Positions 5,370 through 11,363 of a stretch of 11,520 nucleotides of DNA are shown here, one piece after another. Both the position numbers and the translations under genes were made by a program. The DNA is taken from positions 1 to 11,520 of the forward strand of contig JAFQGN010000155.1 of NCBI GenBank assembly GCA_017398245.1, written 5' to 3'. The stretch is from Clostridia bacterium. GTDB lineage: Bacteria > Bacillota_A > Clostridia > Christensenellales > Aristaeellaceae. The first letter of the stretch is position 1; each line of letters opens with the position of its first letter. The notes beneath the pieces are model-generated. The model was not told the origin of the DNA. It searched no databases and saw only the letters and a list, made by a program, of their open reading frames with translations.

Positions 5370-5987
5370 ATGAAAGTTTCGCAGCTTCGGGCGGATATGC
5401 TTTCCGAACTGACCATCGAACAGGTGGACCGCATCGTTTTTCATAATTGTACGGACGACGGCCAAAGCGGCGCTGCGGCCATTCTGCTCGGCGGCAATCC
5501 GAACGTGCTGCGCGAGCGCGCCAGCGCGGCTGCGAGATTGTATCATGAAGGCCGCGTGCCATATATCATCCCCACAGGCGGCGTCAAGTGGGATACCGAC
5601 CTCGGCCGCATGAGCGAGGCCGAGCGCATGGAGCAGTACCTGCTTGAATTCGGCGTGCCGCAGGAGGCCATCCTTCTGGAAAACGAGGCGACCACCACGC
5701 GCGAGAATATGATTTTTGCTACGCTGCTCATCGAGCGCCGCCTCAAGCCGCGCGGCCCGTTCCGTCTCGTCATCGTTACTTCGCCCGCGCATCTGCGGCG
5801 CAGCCTTGCCATCGCAAAGATGTACCTGCCCCGCACGGCTGAAATTTCCGGTTGCCCGGGAGATTGTCCGCAGGGCATGCCCGGCGTGTGGCATCAGGAC
5901 GAGTACCAGGTCACCCGCGTGCAGCGCGAACTGGGCCTGATCAAAGAGCAGATCGACCAGGGCGATATGGACGATTTCGAATTTTAA
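5370..5987 (+). CDS. YdcF/DUF218-like protein, soluble
   Basis: A 205-aa protein without signal peptide or membrane segment. It resembles the DUF218 family: GAAAILLGGNPNVLRERASAA-type start (about 35-55), RLYHEGRVPYIIPTGG (56-71), SEAERMEQYLLEFGVPQEAILLENEATTTRENM (82-114, the conserved E..T.T.EN stretch), and LVIVTSPAHLRRSLAIAK (133-150) with the conserved His141. It carries an N-terminal extension of about 34 residues and an acidic tail (DDFEF). ATG 5370 has GGGAG at 5358-5362, 7 nt upstream; a TTG two codons earlier is less likely. It lies 22 nt after recO, so it is probably in the era operon. It is the second family member within 3 kb. The biochemical role is unknown. Confidence 0.82.
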   Translation: MKVSQLRADMLSELTIEQVDRIVFHNCTDDGQSGAAAILLGGNPNVLRERASAAARLYHEGRVPYIIPTGGVKWDTDLGRMSEAERMEQYLLEFGVPQEAILLENEATTTRENMIFATLLIERRLKPRGPFRLVIVTSPAHLRRSLAIAKMYLPRTAEISGCPGDCPQGMPGVWHQDEYQVTRVQRELGLIKEQIDQGDMDDFEF

Positions 5988-6073
5988 GCAACGCATGCGC
6001 ACATCGTCCTCTGTATTCGGCGTTGCCTGCGCAAGGTGTCGTTTATGAACATTGCGCGCGCCCGCGAACCCCG

Positions 6074-6086
6074 TTGTATAGTACAA
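6074..6086. promoter_or_regulatory. Operator-like palindrome, possibly with a -10 box
   Basis: TTGTA-TAG-TACAA is a perfect 5-bp inverted repeat with a 3-bp centre, similar in shape to GntR-type operators. It contains TATAGT (6077-6082), a possible -10 box, with TTGCGC at 6052-6057 as a poorly spaced (19 bp) -35. No GntR gene is in the window. Confidence 0.25.
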
Positions 6087-6097
6087 GTAGATGGGGT

Positions 6098-6125
6098 GCA
6101 GGGGAAGGGCGGGCCCTTCCCCTGC
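6098..6125 (+). other. 12-bp perfect hairpin upstream of the terminator
   Basis: GCAGGGGAAGGG (6098-6109) pairs with CCCTTCCCCTGC (6114-6125), loop CGGG. No T tract follows directly. It may stabilise the 3' end of the era-recO-ydcF transcript or belong to a short RNA ending at 6180. Confidence 0.5.
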
Positions 6126-6139
6126 CGGGGCCAACCGAT

Positions 6140-6180
6140 CGGCACAGCTCAAGCAAAACGGGCTGTGCCGGTTTTTTTCT
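6140..6180 (+). terminator. Strong intrinsic terminator of the era-recO-ydcF operon
   Basis: CGGCACAGC (6140-6148) pairs with GCTGTGCCG (6162-6170) across a 13-nt loop, followed by G and seven T (6172-6178). This is a textbook Rho-independent terminator. It separates the upstream operon from the promoter at 6226. Confidence 0.85.
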
Positions 6181-6225
6181 TGCACGCCGCCGTCCGCAGT
6201 CCTTTTCTCGTACTCTGTATGGGTG

Positions 6226-6231
6226 TATAAT
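6226..6231 (+). promoter_or_regulatory. Promoter -10 for the serine hydrolase operon
   Basis: A perfect TATAAT box lies 27 bp upstream of the start codon. The -35 at 17 bp spacing (TTTTCT, 6203-6208) is poor. Expected transcription start near 6238, leaving a 20-nt leader with GGAGG at 6247-6251. Confidence 0.6.
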
Positions 6232-6258
6232 GGAGCAAAACGATCCGGAGGTGCGCTT

Positions 6259-7035
6259 ATGAAAGAGATACAGGCCCTGCAGGCAATCGAACGGGAGATG
6301 AACGGCATCCCCGGCCACACGGGCATGTACTATAAAAACCTCGTCACCGGCATGGAATACGGCGTGCGTGCGGAGGAGACTTTCCTCGCCGCAAGCGTCA
6401 TCAAATTCCCGCTGCATCTGCTCGTCCTTTCCAAGGCCGCAGCGGGAGAGATCGACATGGCGCAAAAACTGCTTGTGGAAGAGAGCGACAAAGTACCCGT
6501 CTGCGGCGCGCTCACTCTGTTCACTGGCCCGGTGGAGGCGGATATCGCCACCCTCTGCCGCCTGATGATCTCTCTGAGCGACAATACAGCCACCAACCGC
6601 CTCATCCGCGAATTCGGCTTTGCGGCCATCGAAGAGGGCTTTGCAGCCATGGGGCTGGAGAAGACGCGCATCCGCCGTCTTCTGTTCGATACTGCCGCCT
6701 CCAAAGCCGGCATCCAGAACACCATCTGCCCCAAAGAGATGGGCATGCTTTTGGAACAGCTCTACCGGCGCGAATTAGTCAGCGACTGGGCCTGCGAACA
6801 GGCGCTCGATATCCTTCTGCAGCAGCAGGTGGACCACAAGCTCAACGGCAAGATCTGCGGCCGCGTCGATATCGCCCATAAAACCGGCGAGGACGAAAAC
6901 CTCAGCAACGATGTCGGCATCGTCTTTGCCGATCAGCCATTCGTCCTCTGCTTTGCCGGACACGGCACCGACGTCTATCTTTGGGAAGACTGCATGCGCC
7001 GCGGCGCGTATGAACTCTGGCAGGCGCAAAAATAA
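6259..7035 (+). CDS. Serine hydrolase of the class A beta-lactamase fold (PenP/COG2367-like), cytoplasmic
   Basis: The 258-aa protein carries the active-site motifs of serine penicillin-recognising enzymes: Ser46-x-x-Lys49 (AASVIKF), SDN (107-109) and KTG (208-210), with order and spacing like class A beta-lactamases. Two features argue against a working secreted beta-lactamase. The start (ATG 6259, GGAGG 7 nt upstream) leaves no signal peptide, and the omega-loop region after SDN reads FDTAASKAGIQN (143-154), with no recognisable Glu166-x-x-x-Asn170. It is more likely an esterase, amidase or peptidase-like enzyme acting in the cytoplasm; family annotation often says 'serine hydrolase'. An upstream in-frame extension to 6091 crosses the terminator and is rejected. 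The QueG-like gene starts 13 nt downstream, so they share a transcript. Fold sure, substrate unknown. Confidence 0.85.
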   Translation: MKEIQALQAIEREMNGIPGHTGMYYKNLVTGMEYGVRAEETFLAASVIKFPLHLLVLSKAAAGEIDMAQKLLVEESDKVPVCGALTLFTGPVEADIATLCRLMISLSDNTATNRLIREFGFAAIEEGFAAMGLEKTRIRRLLFDTAASKAGIQNTICPKEMGMLLEQLYRRELVSDWACEQALDILLQQQVDHKLNGKICGRVDIAHKTGEDENLSNDVGIVFADQPFVLCFAGHGTDVYLWEDCMRRGAYELWQAQK

Positions 7036-7048
7036 AGGAGAAATGCAT

Positions 7049-7900
7049 ATGTCCGTTACCAATGCCTATATCGAAAACTGGATCCGGGACTATATGGACA
7101 GCGACGAGCGCAATTCCATGCGCGAGCTGCCCGGCCGCGCGTTCGATCTGCCGCTTGTGGGCTTTTCCAGCGCGCAGGATGAGCTCTACCCCTTCTATAA
7201 GCAGCATATCTCGCCTGAGTTCTATCGCCTTCCGCAGGAATGGCTGGAAATGACCTTTGGCAAGGGGTTTGATCCGGCGGAAGTCAGCGTCATATCGTGG
7301 GTGCTGCCGCAAACGGAGGAAAACCGCATCAAAAGCCGTGCGGAGGAGAAGTGCCCGCCGCTGGAATGGCAGATGGTGCGCGTGCACGGCGAGGAATGCA
7401 ACCGCTCTATGGCCAAGGAACTGGCTCAGCATCTTTGCTCCCTTGGTTTCGAAGCCGTCGCGCCCATGTGTTCCGATGCGTTCTCCTGGGGCCAGTCCGA
7501 GCGCTTCGGCCCCATCTCCAACTGGTCGGAGCGGCATACCGCGCTGATTTCGGGCCTGGGCACCTTCGGCCTGTGCGATGGCCTGATCTCTAAAAAGGGC
7601 AAGGCCGCGCGATACGGTTCGGTCATCGTGCATTGCCGGCTCGAACCCACCGCGCGCGATTACACCGCCTATAACGAATACTGCATGGCGAAAAACGGCT
7701 GCACGGCCTGCATCCGCCGCTGCCCCGCCGGTGCGATCACGCCCGAAGGCCACGATAAGGCCAAGTGCATCGCCTATCATCAGCAGGTCATCAAAACGGT
7801 CTGCCACGATCGCGATAATTACGATGGCTACGCCGTCTGCGGCCTGTGCCAGACGGGAGTGCCCTGCGAATGCGGAATACCGGGGAGGGAAAACGAATGA
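7049..7900 (+). CDS. QueG-like (COG1600-type) 4Fe-4S protein
   Basis: A 283-aa cytosolic protein related to epoxyqueuosine reductase. The core RHTALISGLGTFGLCDGLIS (162-181), followed by AARYGSVIVH and an Fe-S domain, is typical of COG1600-like proteins. Cluster ligands are Cys218-x2-Cys221-x3-Cys225-Pro with Cys240 nearby; a second group is Cys264-x2-Cys267-x5-Cys273-x-Cys275. True QueG is longer (over 300 aa, often with a HEAT repeat) and has a different second-cluster spacing, so this may be a paralogue with another redox substrate. ATG 7049 is preferred over ATG 7043 because AAAGGAG at 7034-7040 is then 8 nt away. The stop codon overlaps the DppA start as ATGA (7897-7900), implying coupled translation. 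No other queuosine genes are present. Confidence 0.78.
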   Translation: MSVTNAYIENWIRDYMDSDERNSMRELPGRAFDLPLVGFSSAQDELYPFYKQHISPEFYRLPQEWLEMTFGKGFDPAEVSVISWVLPQTEENRIKSRAEEKCPPLEWQMVRVHGEECNRSMAKELAQHLCSLGFEAVAPMCSDAFSWGQSERFGPISNWSERHTALISGLGTFGLCDGLISKKGKAARYGSVIVHCRLEPTARDYTAYNEYCMAKNGCTACIRRCPAGAITPEGHDKAKCIAYHQQVIKTVCHDRDNYDGYAVCGLCQTGVPCECGIPGRENE

Positions 7901-8718
7901 AGATCTACATTTCGGTTGATATGGAAGGCATCAGCGGCATCAACAGCCCGGAATACGTGCTCAAGGACGGCCGCCTGTACGCAGCGGGCCAGAGGCTGCT
8001 CACCGAAGATGTAAACGCAGCCGTGCGCGGCGCGTTTGACGGCGGTGCAGACGAGGTCATTGTGGCGGATATGCTTTCCGTTTCCGGCAATATCCTCGTC
8101 GAACAGATCGACCCGCGCGCAAAGCTGCTCGCAGGCACGCCGCACCAGCCGCGCTTCCCCTTCCTCGATACGAATACCGATGGCGTGTTCCTGCTGGGCT
8201 ATCATGCCATGGCGGGCACGCTGCACGCCAATCTGGAACACACCATGTCCAGTGCCTCGTGGCACAAGTTCTGCGTAAACGGCCGCCCGTACGGCGAGCT
8301 GGGCATCGATGCGCAGATCGCGGCCGAAAGCGGCGTGCCGGTGGTCATGGTCTCGGGCGATGACAAGCTCTGCGAAGAGGCTAAAGCATGGCTGGGCGAT
8401 ATCGAGTGCGCCATGGTCAAGCAGGGTCTGGGCCGGCAGAGCGCGCTGTGCCTCTCCCCGGCAGCAGGCCGCGAGCGCGTGTACGAAAGCGCCAAAAGGG
8501 CGGTGCGCAGGCTCTGCTCCGGCGAAAAATTCGCCCTTGCTCCTGCGCCGAGCCCCGTGCAGGTGGCCATCACCTACAAAATGATGCCCGACGCCGACCG
8601 CGCCAACGTCTTTGGTACGAAGCGGCTGGACGGCTACACCGTGGAGACCACCTACGCCCGCCTTGCGGATATGTACGGCGGCGTCTGGAGCGACTTCGGC
8701 ATCGAACAGAAGATATAA
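7897..8718 (+). CDS. dppA: D-aminopeptidase DppA-like (peptidase family M55)
   Basis: M55 enzymes are zinc D-aminopeptidases that release N-terminal D-amino acids, for example from D-Ala-D-Ala. The 273-aa protein aligns with B. subtilis DppA from its first residue: MKIYISVDMEGISGI with Asp8 and Glu10, LGYHAMAG with His103, EHTMSSASW with the catalytic-type His115, and GRPYGELGIDA with Glu134. The metal-ligand position of His60 in B. subtilis DppA (VNDSH) is here VADML, with Leu60, and no nearby His replaces it. This may lower or change metal binding or activity. GGGAGGG lies about 8 nt before ATG 7897, and the start overlaps the preceding stop codon. In B. subtilis dppA heads a dipeptide transport operon, but no transporter is present here. 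Family certain; activity uncertain because of the substitution. Confidence 0.9.
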   Translation: MKIYISVDMEGISGINSPEYVLKDGRLYAAGQRLLTEDVNAAVRGAFDGGADEVIVADMLSVSGNILVEQIDPRAKLLAGTPHQPRFPFLDTNTDGVFLLGYHAMAGTLHANLEHTMSSASWHKFCVNGRPYGELGIDAQIAAESGVPVVMVSGDDKLCEEAKAWLGDIECAMVKQGLGRQSALCLSPAAGRERVYESAKRAVRRLCSGEKFALAPAPSPVQVAITYKMMPDADRANVFGTKRLDGYTVETTYARLADMYGGVWSDFGIEQKI

Positions 8719-8779
8719 AAACATCAGGTGTTCTGTTTTGGATATCTCCATAACGGATCAATATGCAGGCCAATGCCCC

Positions 8780-8808
8780 TTGTATTTCGCGCCGCAACGG
8801 CGTATAAT
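8780..8808 (+). promoter_or_regulatory. Sigma-A promoter for the M29 aminopeptidase gene
   Basis: TTGTAT (8780-8785) and TATAAT (8803-8808) are separated by 17 bp, with a likely start near 8815. The spacer holds the inverted repeat CGCCG-CAA-CGGCG (8790-8802), a possible operator. A second short palindrome, CTGCA-AA-TGCAG (8821-8832), lies between the start point and the ribosome site. Confidence 0.65.
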
Positions 8809-8849
8809 GGGAAGCAACCGCTGCAAATGCAGGATTGGAGGATATAAAA

Positions 8850-10073
8850 ATGCAAAAGACGAGACTGAAGAAATATGCCAAGCTGATCGCCCGCATGGGC
8901 GCGAACCCGCAGAAGGGCCAGGATGTGGTGCTCAACGCCGGTCTGGATCAGCCCGAATTTGTCGAAATGGTCGTCGAAGAGCTGTATAAGCTCGGCGCGC
9001 GCAAAGTGCATGTGAAGTGGAACTATCAGCCGCTGCAGAAGCTGCACGTCAAGTATCAGGATATCGAGACCCTCGGCGGCATGGACAGCTATGAAGAGGC
9101 CGAGCTGCAGTTTGCGGCGGATAAGCATCCCGCGCGCATCAGCCTCGGCTCTCCCAACCCCGATGGGCTTAAGGGCATTGACATGGCAAAAATGAGCAAG
9201 GGCCAGCAGATGAAGTTCCCCATTGTGAAAAAGTATATGGAAAACAACGACGGCATGGCGCAGTGGACCGTCGCCGCCGTGCCGGGCAAGGCCTGGGCCA
9301 AGAAGGTGTTCCCGAACGAGCGCACCAGCACGGCTGTCGAAAAGCTGTGGGAAGCCATCCTCTCCACCGCCCGTGTCGATGACGATCCCATCGCCGCGTG
9401 GGAAGCCCACAATGCCGATGTGCAGGGCCGCTGCGAGTATCTGAGCAGCCTTGGCATTACCGAGCTGGAATATCACGCCTCCAACGGCACCGATTTCAAG
9501 GTCGGCCTCATCGAAGGCGCGCTGTTCTGCGGCGCGGTGGAGAGCACCAAGTCCGGCGTTATGTTCAACCCGAACATCCCCACCGAGGAATGCTTCGTCA
9601 CCCCCAAAAAGGGTCTGGCGGAAGGTATCGTCTATTCCAGCCTGCCGCTGTCCTATCAGGGCGCGCTGATCGAAAATTTCTGGCTCCGCTTTGAAAACGG
9701 CAAGGTTGTGGAAGCGCACGCCGAAAAGAACGACGACCGCCTGCAGAAGATGATCACCATGGACGAAGGCGCGGCTTATCTGGGCGAATGCGCGCTCGTC
9801 CCGTTCGACAGCCCCATCAACCGCACCGGCCTGCTCTTCTATAACACCCTGTTCGATGAGAACGCTGTGTGCCACTTCGCGCTCGGCCGCGGATACAGCG
9901 AATCCGTGCCGGATCATCACAGCAAAACGCGCGAGCAGATCCGCGAAGCGGGCGTGAACGAATCCATGATCCATGTCGATTTCATGATCGGCACCGAAGA
10001 TCTTTCCGTCGTGGGCCATTGTAAGGACGGCTCCACCGTGCAGATCTTCAAGGACGGCAACTGGGCGTTCTGA
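8850..10073 (+). CDS. Aminopeptidase, peptidase family M29 (AmpS/PepS/thermophilic aminopeptidase type)
   Basis: A 407-aa cytosolic dimetal aminopeptidase that removes N-terminal residues from peptides. The metal-binding set of the family is complete and in order: Glu247 (NIPTEECF), Glu313 (LGECALV), His342 (CHFALGRGYSES, with Tyr349), and His375 and Asp377 (MIHVDFMIG). The spacing agrees with Thermus AmpT and Staphylococcus AmpS as I recall them. The N-terminal domain has the expected pattern (LKKYAKLIARMGANPQKGQ, then VVEELYKLGARKVHVKWNY). Length is typical. ATG 8850 has GGAGG at 8837-8841, 8 nt upstream; the upstream TTG at 8835 is inside the ribosome site and rejected. It has its own promoter and is followed 20 nt later by a repeat copy. 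Substrate range cannot be read from sequence. Confidence 0.94.
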   Translation: MQKTRLKKYAKLIARMGANPQKGQDVVLNAGLDQPEFVEMVVEELYKLGARKVHVKWNYQPLQKLHVKYQDIETLGGMDSYEEAELQFAADKHPARISLGSPNPDGLKGIDMAKMSKGQQMKFPIVKKYMENNDGMAQWTVAAVPGKAWAKKVFPNERTSTAVEKLWEAILSTARVDDDPIAAWEAHNADVQGRCEYLSSLGITELEYHASNGTDFKVGLIEGALFCGAVESTKSGVMFNPNIPTEECFVTPKKGLAEGIVYSSLPLSYQGALIENFWLRFENGKVVEAHAEKNDDRLQKMITMDEGAAYLGECALVPFDSPINRTGLLFYNTLFDENAVCHFALGRGYSESVPDHHSKTREQIREAGVNESMIHVDFMIGTEDLSVVGHCKDGSTVQIFKDGNWAF

Positions 10074-10089
10074 GAGTCCGGCAAGGGGA

Positions 10090-10163
10090 AGACGTCAGGG
10101 GTGCTGCCCCTGAAACCCCATTTAAGGAAATGATTCCTTAAGGATCCTCAATTTTGGGATAGC
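10090..10163 (-). repeat. Two-hairpin repeat, copy D
   Basis: Read on the minus strand: head CCCAAAATTGAGGATC, stem 1 TTAAGGAA (10141-10134) / TTCCTTAA (10129-10122) with a 4-nt loop, ATGGGGTTTCA, then hairpin 2 TCAGGGG/CCCCTGA (10113-10095) with loop CAGCA. As with copy A, hairpin 2 lies just after the stop codon of the upstream gene, where it may help 3'-end formation. Confidence 0.6.
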
Positions 10164-10181
10164 ATATCTATTATAAACAGA

Positions 10182-10228
10182 ATAAGGCTGGCTATGCTTA
10201 CAGCATGAGCCAGCCTTATGGTATTTCT
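10182..10228. terminator. Long hairpin, probably a bidirectional terminator
   Basis: ATAAGGCTGGCTATGC (10182-10197) pairs with GCAT-G-AGCCAGCCTTAT (10203-10219), with one bulged G and loop TTACA. The plus side continues GGTATTTCTG; the minus side continues TCTGTTTATAATAG. Neither T tract is long, but the stem is strong and the site lies between convergent genes. Confidence 0.55.
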
Positions 10229-10272
10229 GAAAAAACGAGGTTTTGTGCCGGAACAGTATTGATGCAAATGAA

Positions 10273-10298
10273 GCGGCTTGTGCGAAAGCACAGGCCGC
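10273..10298 (-). terminator. Terminator hairpin after the leftward GNAT gene
   Basis: GCGGCTTGTGC (10273-10283) pairs with GCACAGGCCGC (10288-10298), including one G-T pair, closing a GAAA tetraloop. It lies 14 nt past the stop codon of the leftward acetyltransferase. The following minus-strand sequence (TTCATTTGC) has only a weak T tract. Confidence 0.55.
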
Positions 10299-10312
10299 TC
10301 TTGTGTACGGGG

Positions 10313-10876
10313 TCATTCTTCCATGAGGGTTTCGTAAAAATCGTATTCCACCGCGCCGCGGATCGTCTCAAACGCGCCGGGCACGAGCGCTTTTGCCATC
10401 AGGCAGTCGATATGGGGCAGATGCACGGTCTTTCCAGGCAGGATGCCGTGCTCCGCTGCGGTCACAAAGCCGCGTGAACGGTAGTTCGCCGGGTTTCCTT
10501 CCACAAGTACGGCCTTGAAGCCCATCGCGCGCGCTTCTTCAAACCCGTGTTCGATCAGATCGCGACTGATATGCTGCCGCTGCAGATCGGTACGCACGGC
10601 GGCGGGGGAGAGCAGGAGCAGCTCGTTCTCGAATTTGCCTTCCAGATGGAAGCGCGAGAACATGACATAGCCGATAGGCTCGCCGCTTTCATCGAGCATG
10701 AGCAGCTCGAGCCCGGGCAGGTAATACTTTTTGCTGCGGATCTCCTCGACCAGACGGCGCTCCAGCAGGCCGCCGCCCTCGCTGCCGTGTTCGGCAAACA
10801 CGGTCTGCACCAGATCGAGCGCACGGCTGCGGTATTCCGTGCCCAAAGCGTCCATAGAACGGATGAAACGGTCCAT
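10313..10876 (-). CDS. GNAT-family N-acetyltransferase (YhbS/COG3153-like)
   Basis: A 187-aa predicted acetyl-CoA-dependent acetyltransferase. It has the layout of the YhbS-type group: LLMLDESGEPIGYVMFSRF (about 58-76, strands before the CoA site), LLSPAAVRTDLQRQHISRDLIEHG (motif A, here with RQHIS in place of the usual RGxGxG-like loop), KAVLVEGNPANYRSRGFVTAAEHG (beta5 with the GNPxxYxxxGF motif), then a C-terminal extension that may form the substrate pocket. The pyrophosphate loop QRQHIS lacks the usual glycines, which is also seen in other COG3153 members. The start is ATG 10876-10874, with a perfect AAAGGAGG 5 nt before it. It is the second gene of a leftward unit, 11 nt after the 101-aa protein. 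Substrate unknown. Confidence 0.85.
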   Translation of the reverse strand: MDRFIRSMDALGTEYRSRALDLVQTVFAEHGSEGGGLLERRLVEEIRSKKYYLPGLELLMLDESGEPIGYVMFSRFHLEGKFENELLLLSPAAVRTDLQRQHISRDLIEHGFEEARAMGFKAVLVEGNPANYRSRGFVTAAEHGILPGKTVHLPHIDCLMAKALVPGAFETIRGAVEYDFYETLMEE

Positions 10877-10887
10877 CGCGGCCTCCT

Positions 10888-11193
10888 TTATTTTGTCGGG
10901 AAATCGTAGAAGGTAACGTGGTTTTCCTTGCAGTATGTGCGCAGGATGCCAAGATACGTCTCGAAATATTCCTTATGCTTGCACTCGTCAAATTCGATCG
11001 TGCCCATGCTTTTTACGATGATCGTGATCCGACGGGTCGTGCCGACGGGGAAGAACAGCAGCTTTTTCTTTGCGCTGCCAAAGGAAATGCGCCGGATATC
11101 CGCGCAGTTGATGATATGCGATTCGCGCCCGCCCTTGCCTTTCAGAATCAGTACCAGCTCGTTTGCATCGGCGAAAATATATTGCTGTGCCAT
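10888..11193 (-). CDS. Small unknown protein, 101 aa
   Basis: I do not recognise a family. The product begins MAQQYIFADANELVLILKGK and alternates short beta-strand-like hydrophobic runs (LVLILKG, SHIINCADIRRISFG, KLLFFPVG, RITIIVK, GTIEFDE) with a C-terminal amphipathic helix (FETYLGILRTYCKENHVTFYD). This could be a small beta-barrel with a C-terminal helix, such as a PH-like fold, but that is only a guess. There is no signal peptide or membrane segment. The longer frame upstream to 11394 crosses the promoter and is rejected: ATG 11193-11191 has AAAGGAG about 9 nt upstream. It is the first gene of a leftward unit with the GNAT gene and is divergent from an XRE regulator. Confidence 0.75.
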   Translation of the reverse strand: MAQQYIFADANELVLILKGKGGRESHIINCADIRRISFGSAKKKLLFFPVGTTRRITIIVKSMGTIEFDECKHKEYFETYLGILRTYCKENHVTFYDFPTK

Positions 11194-11224
11194 GTTTCGC
11201 GCTCCTTTGTTCGTTTTGCACCTC

Positions 11225-11252
11225 ATTATAGCACGCCGAGACCCCTTGTGCA
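11225..11252 (-). promoter_or_regulatory. Sigma-A promoter of the leftward unknown-GNAT unit
   Basis: On the minus strand, TGCACA (11252-11247) and TATAAT (11230-11225) are separated by 16 bp, and TGC precedes the -10 to form a perfect extended -10. The start point should be near 11218, giving a leader of about 25 nt. Confidence 0.65.
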
Positions 11253-11319
11253 TGCTGTACTTGGGAATTATGCGCAAAAATACAAGCGCGGCTCGCTTCC
11301 GTAATAGAGGAAAACGCGT

Positions 11320-11325
11320 TATACT
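11320..11325 (+). promoter_or_regulatory. Possible -10 box of the XRE regulator gene
   Basis: TATACT lies 38 bp upstream of the regulator start. The sequence 17 bp further upstream (TTCCGT) is a poor -35, so this promoter would need an activator or is misplaced. Confidence 0.35.
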
Positions 11326-11363
11326 GGCCTTGCCGGCAGAAAAGAACGAAACGAGGGATTGAA

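Noticed and set aside
3833..5434. 533-aa minus-strand open frame opposite era and recO
   Set aside because: Long antisense frames are common opposite GC-rich codon-biased genes; the product is His/Arg-rich with no recognisable domain, and era and recO are certain.
6091..6258. 56-residue N-terminal extension of the serine hydrolase, which includes hydrophobic residues that might mimic a signal peptide
   Set aside because: It spans the 12-bp hairpin, the T7 terminator and the TATAAT promoter; the GGAGG site fits ATG 6259.
5292..6326. 344-aa minus-strand open frame
   Set aside because: Antisense to the soluble YdcF-like gene and crosses the operon terminator; no ribosome site or domain.
6902..7807. 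301-aa minus-strand open frame
   Set aside because: Antisense shadow of the QueG-like gene.
7828..8751. 307-aa minus-strand open frame
   Set aside because: Antisense shadow of the DppA-like gene.
8724..10019. 431-aa minus-strand open frame
   Set aside because: Antisense shadow of the M29 aminopeptidase gene, with no ribosome site; the plus-strand gene has a complete active site.
10182..10298. A structured non-coding RNA gene formed by the two hairpins
   Set aside because: The hairpins lie between convergent genes and are best explained as terminators; no promoter between them was seen.
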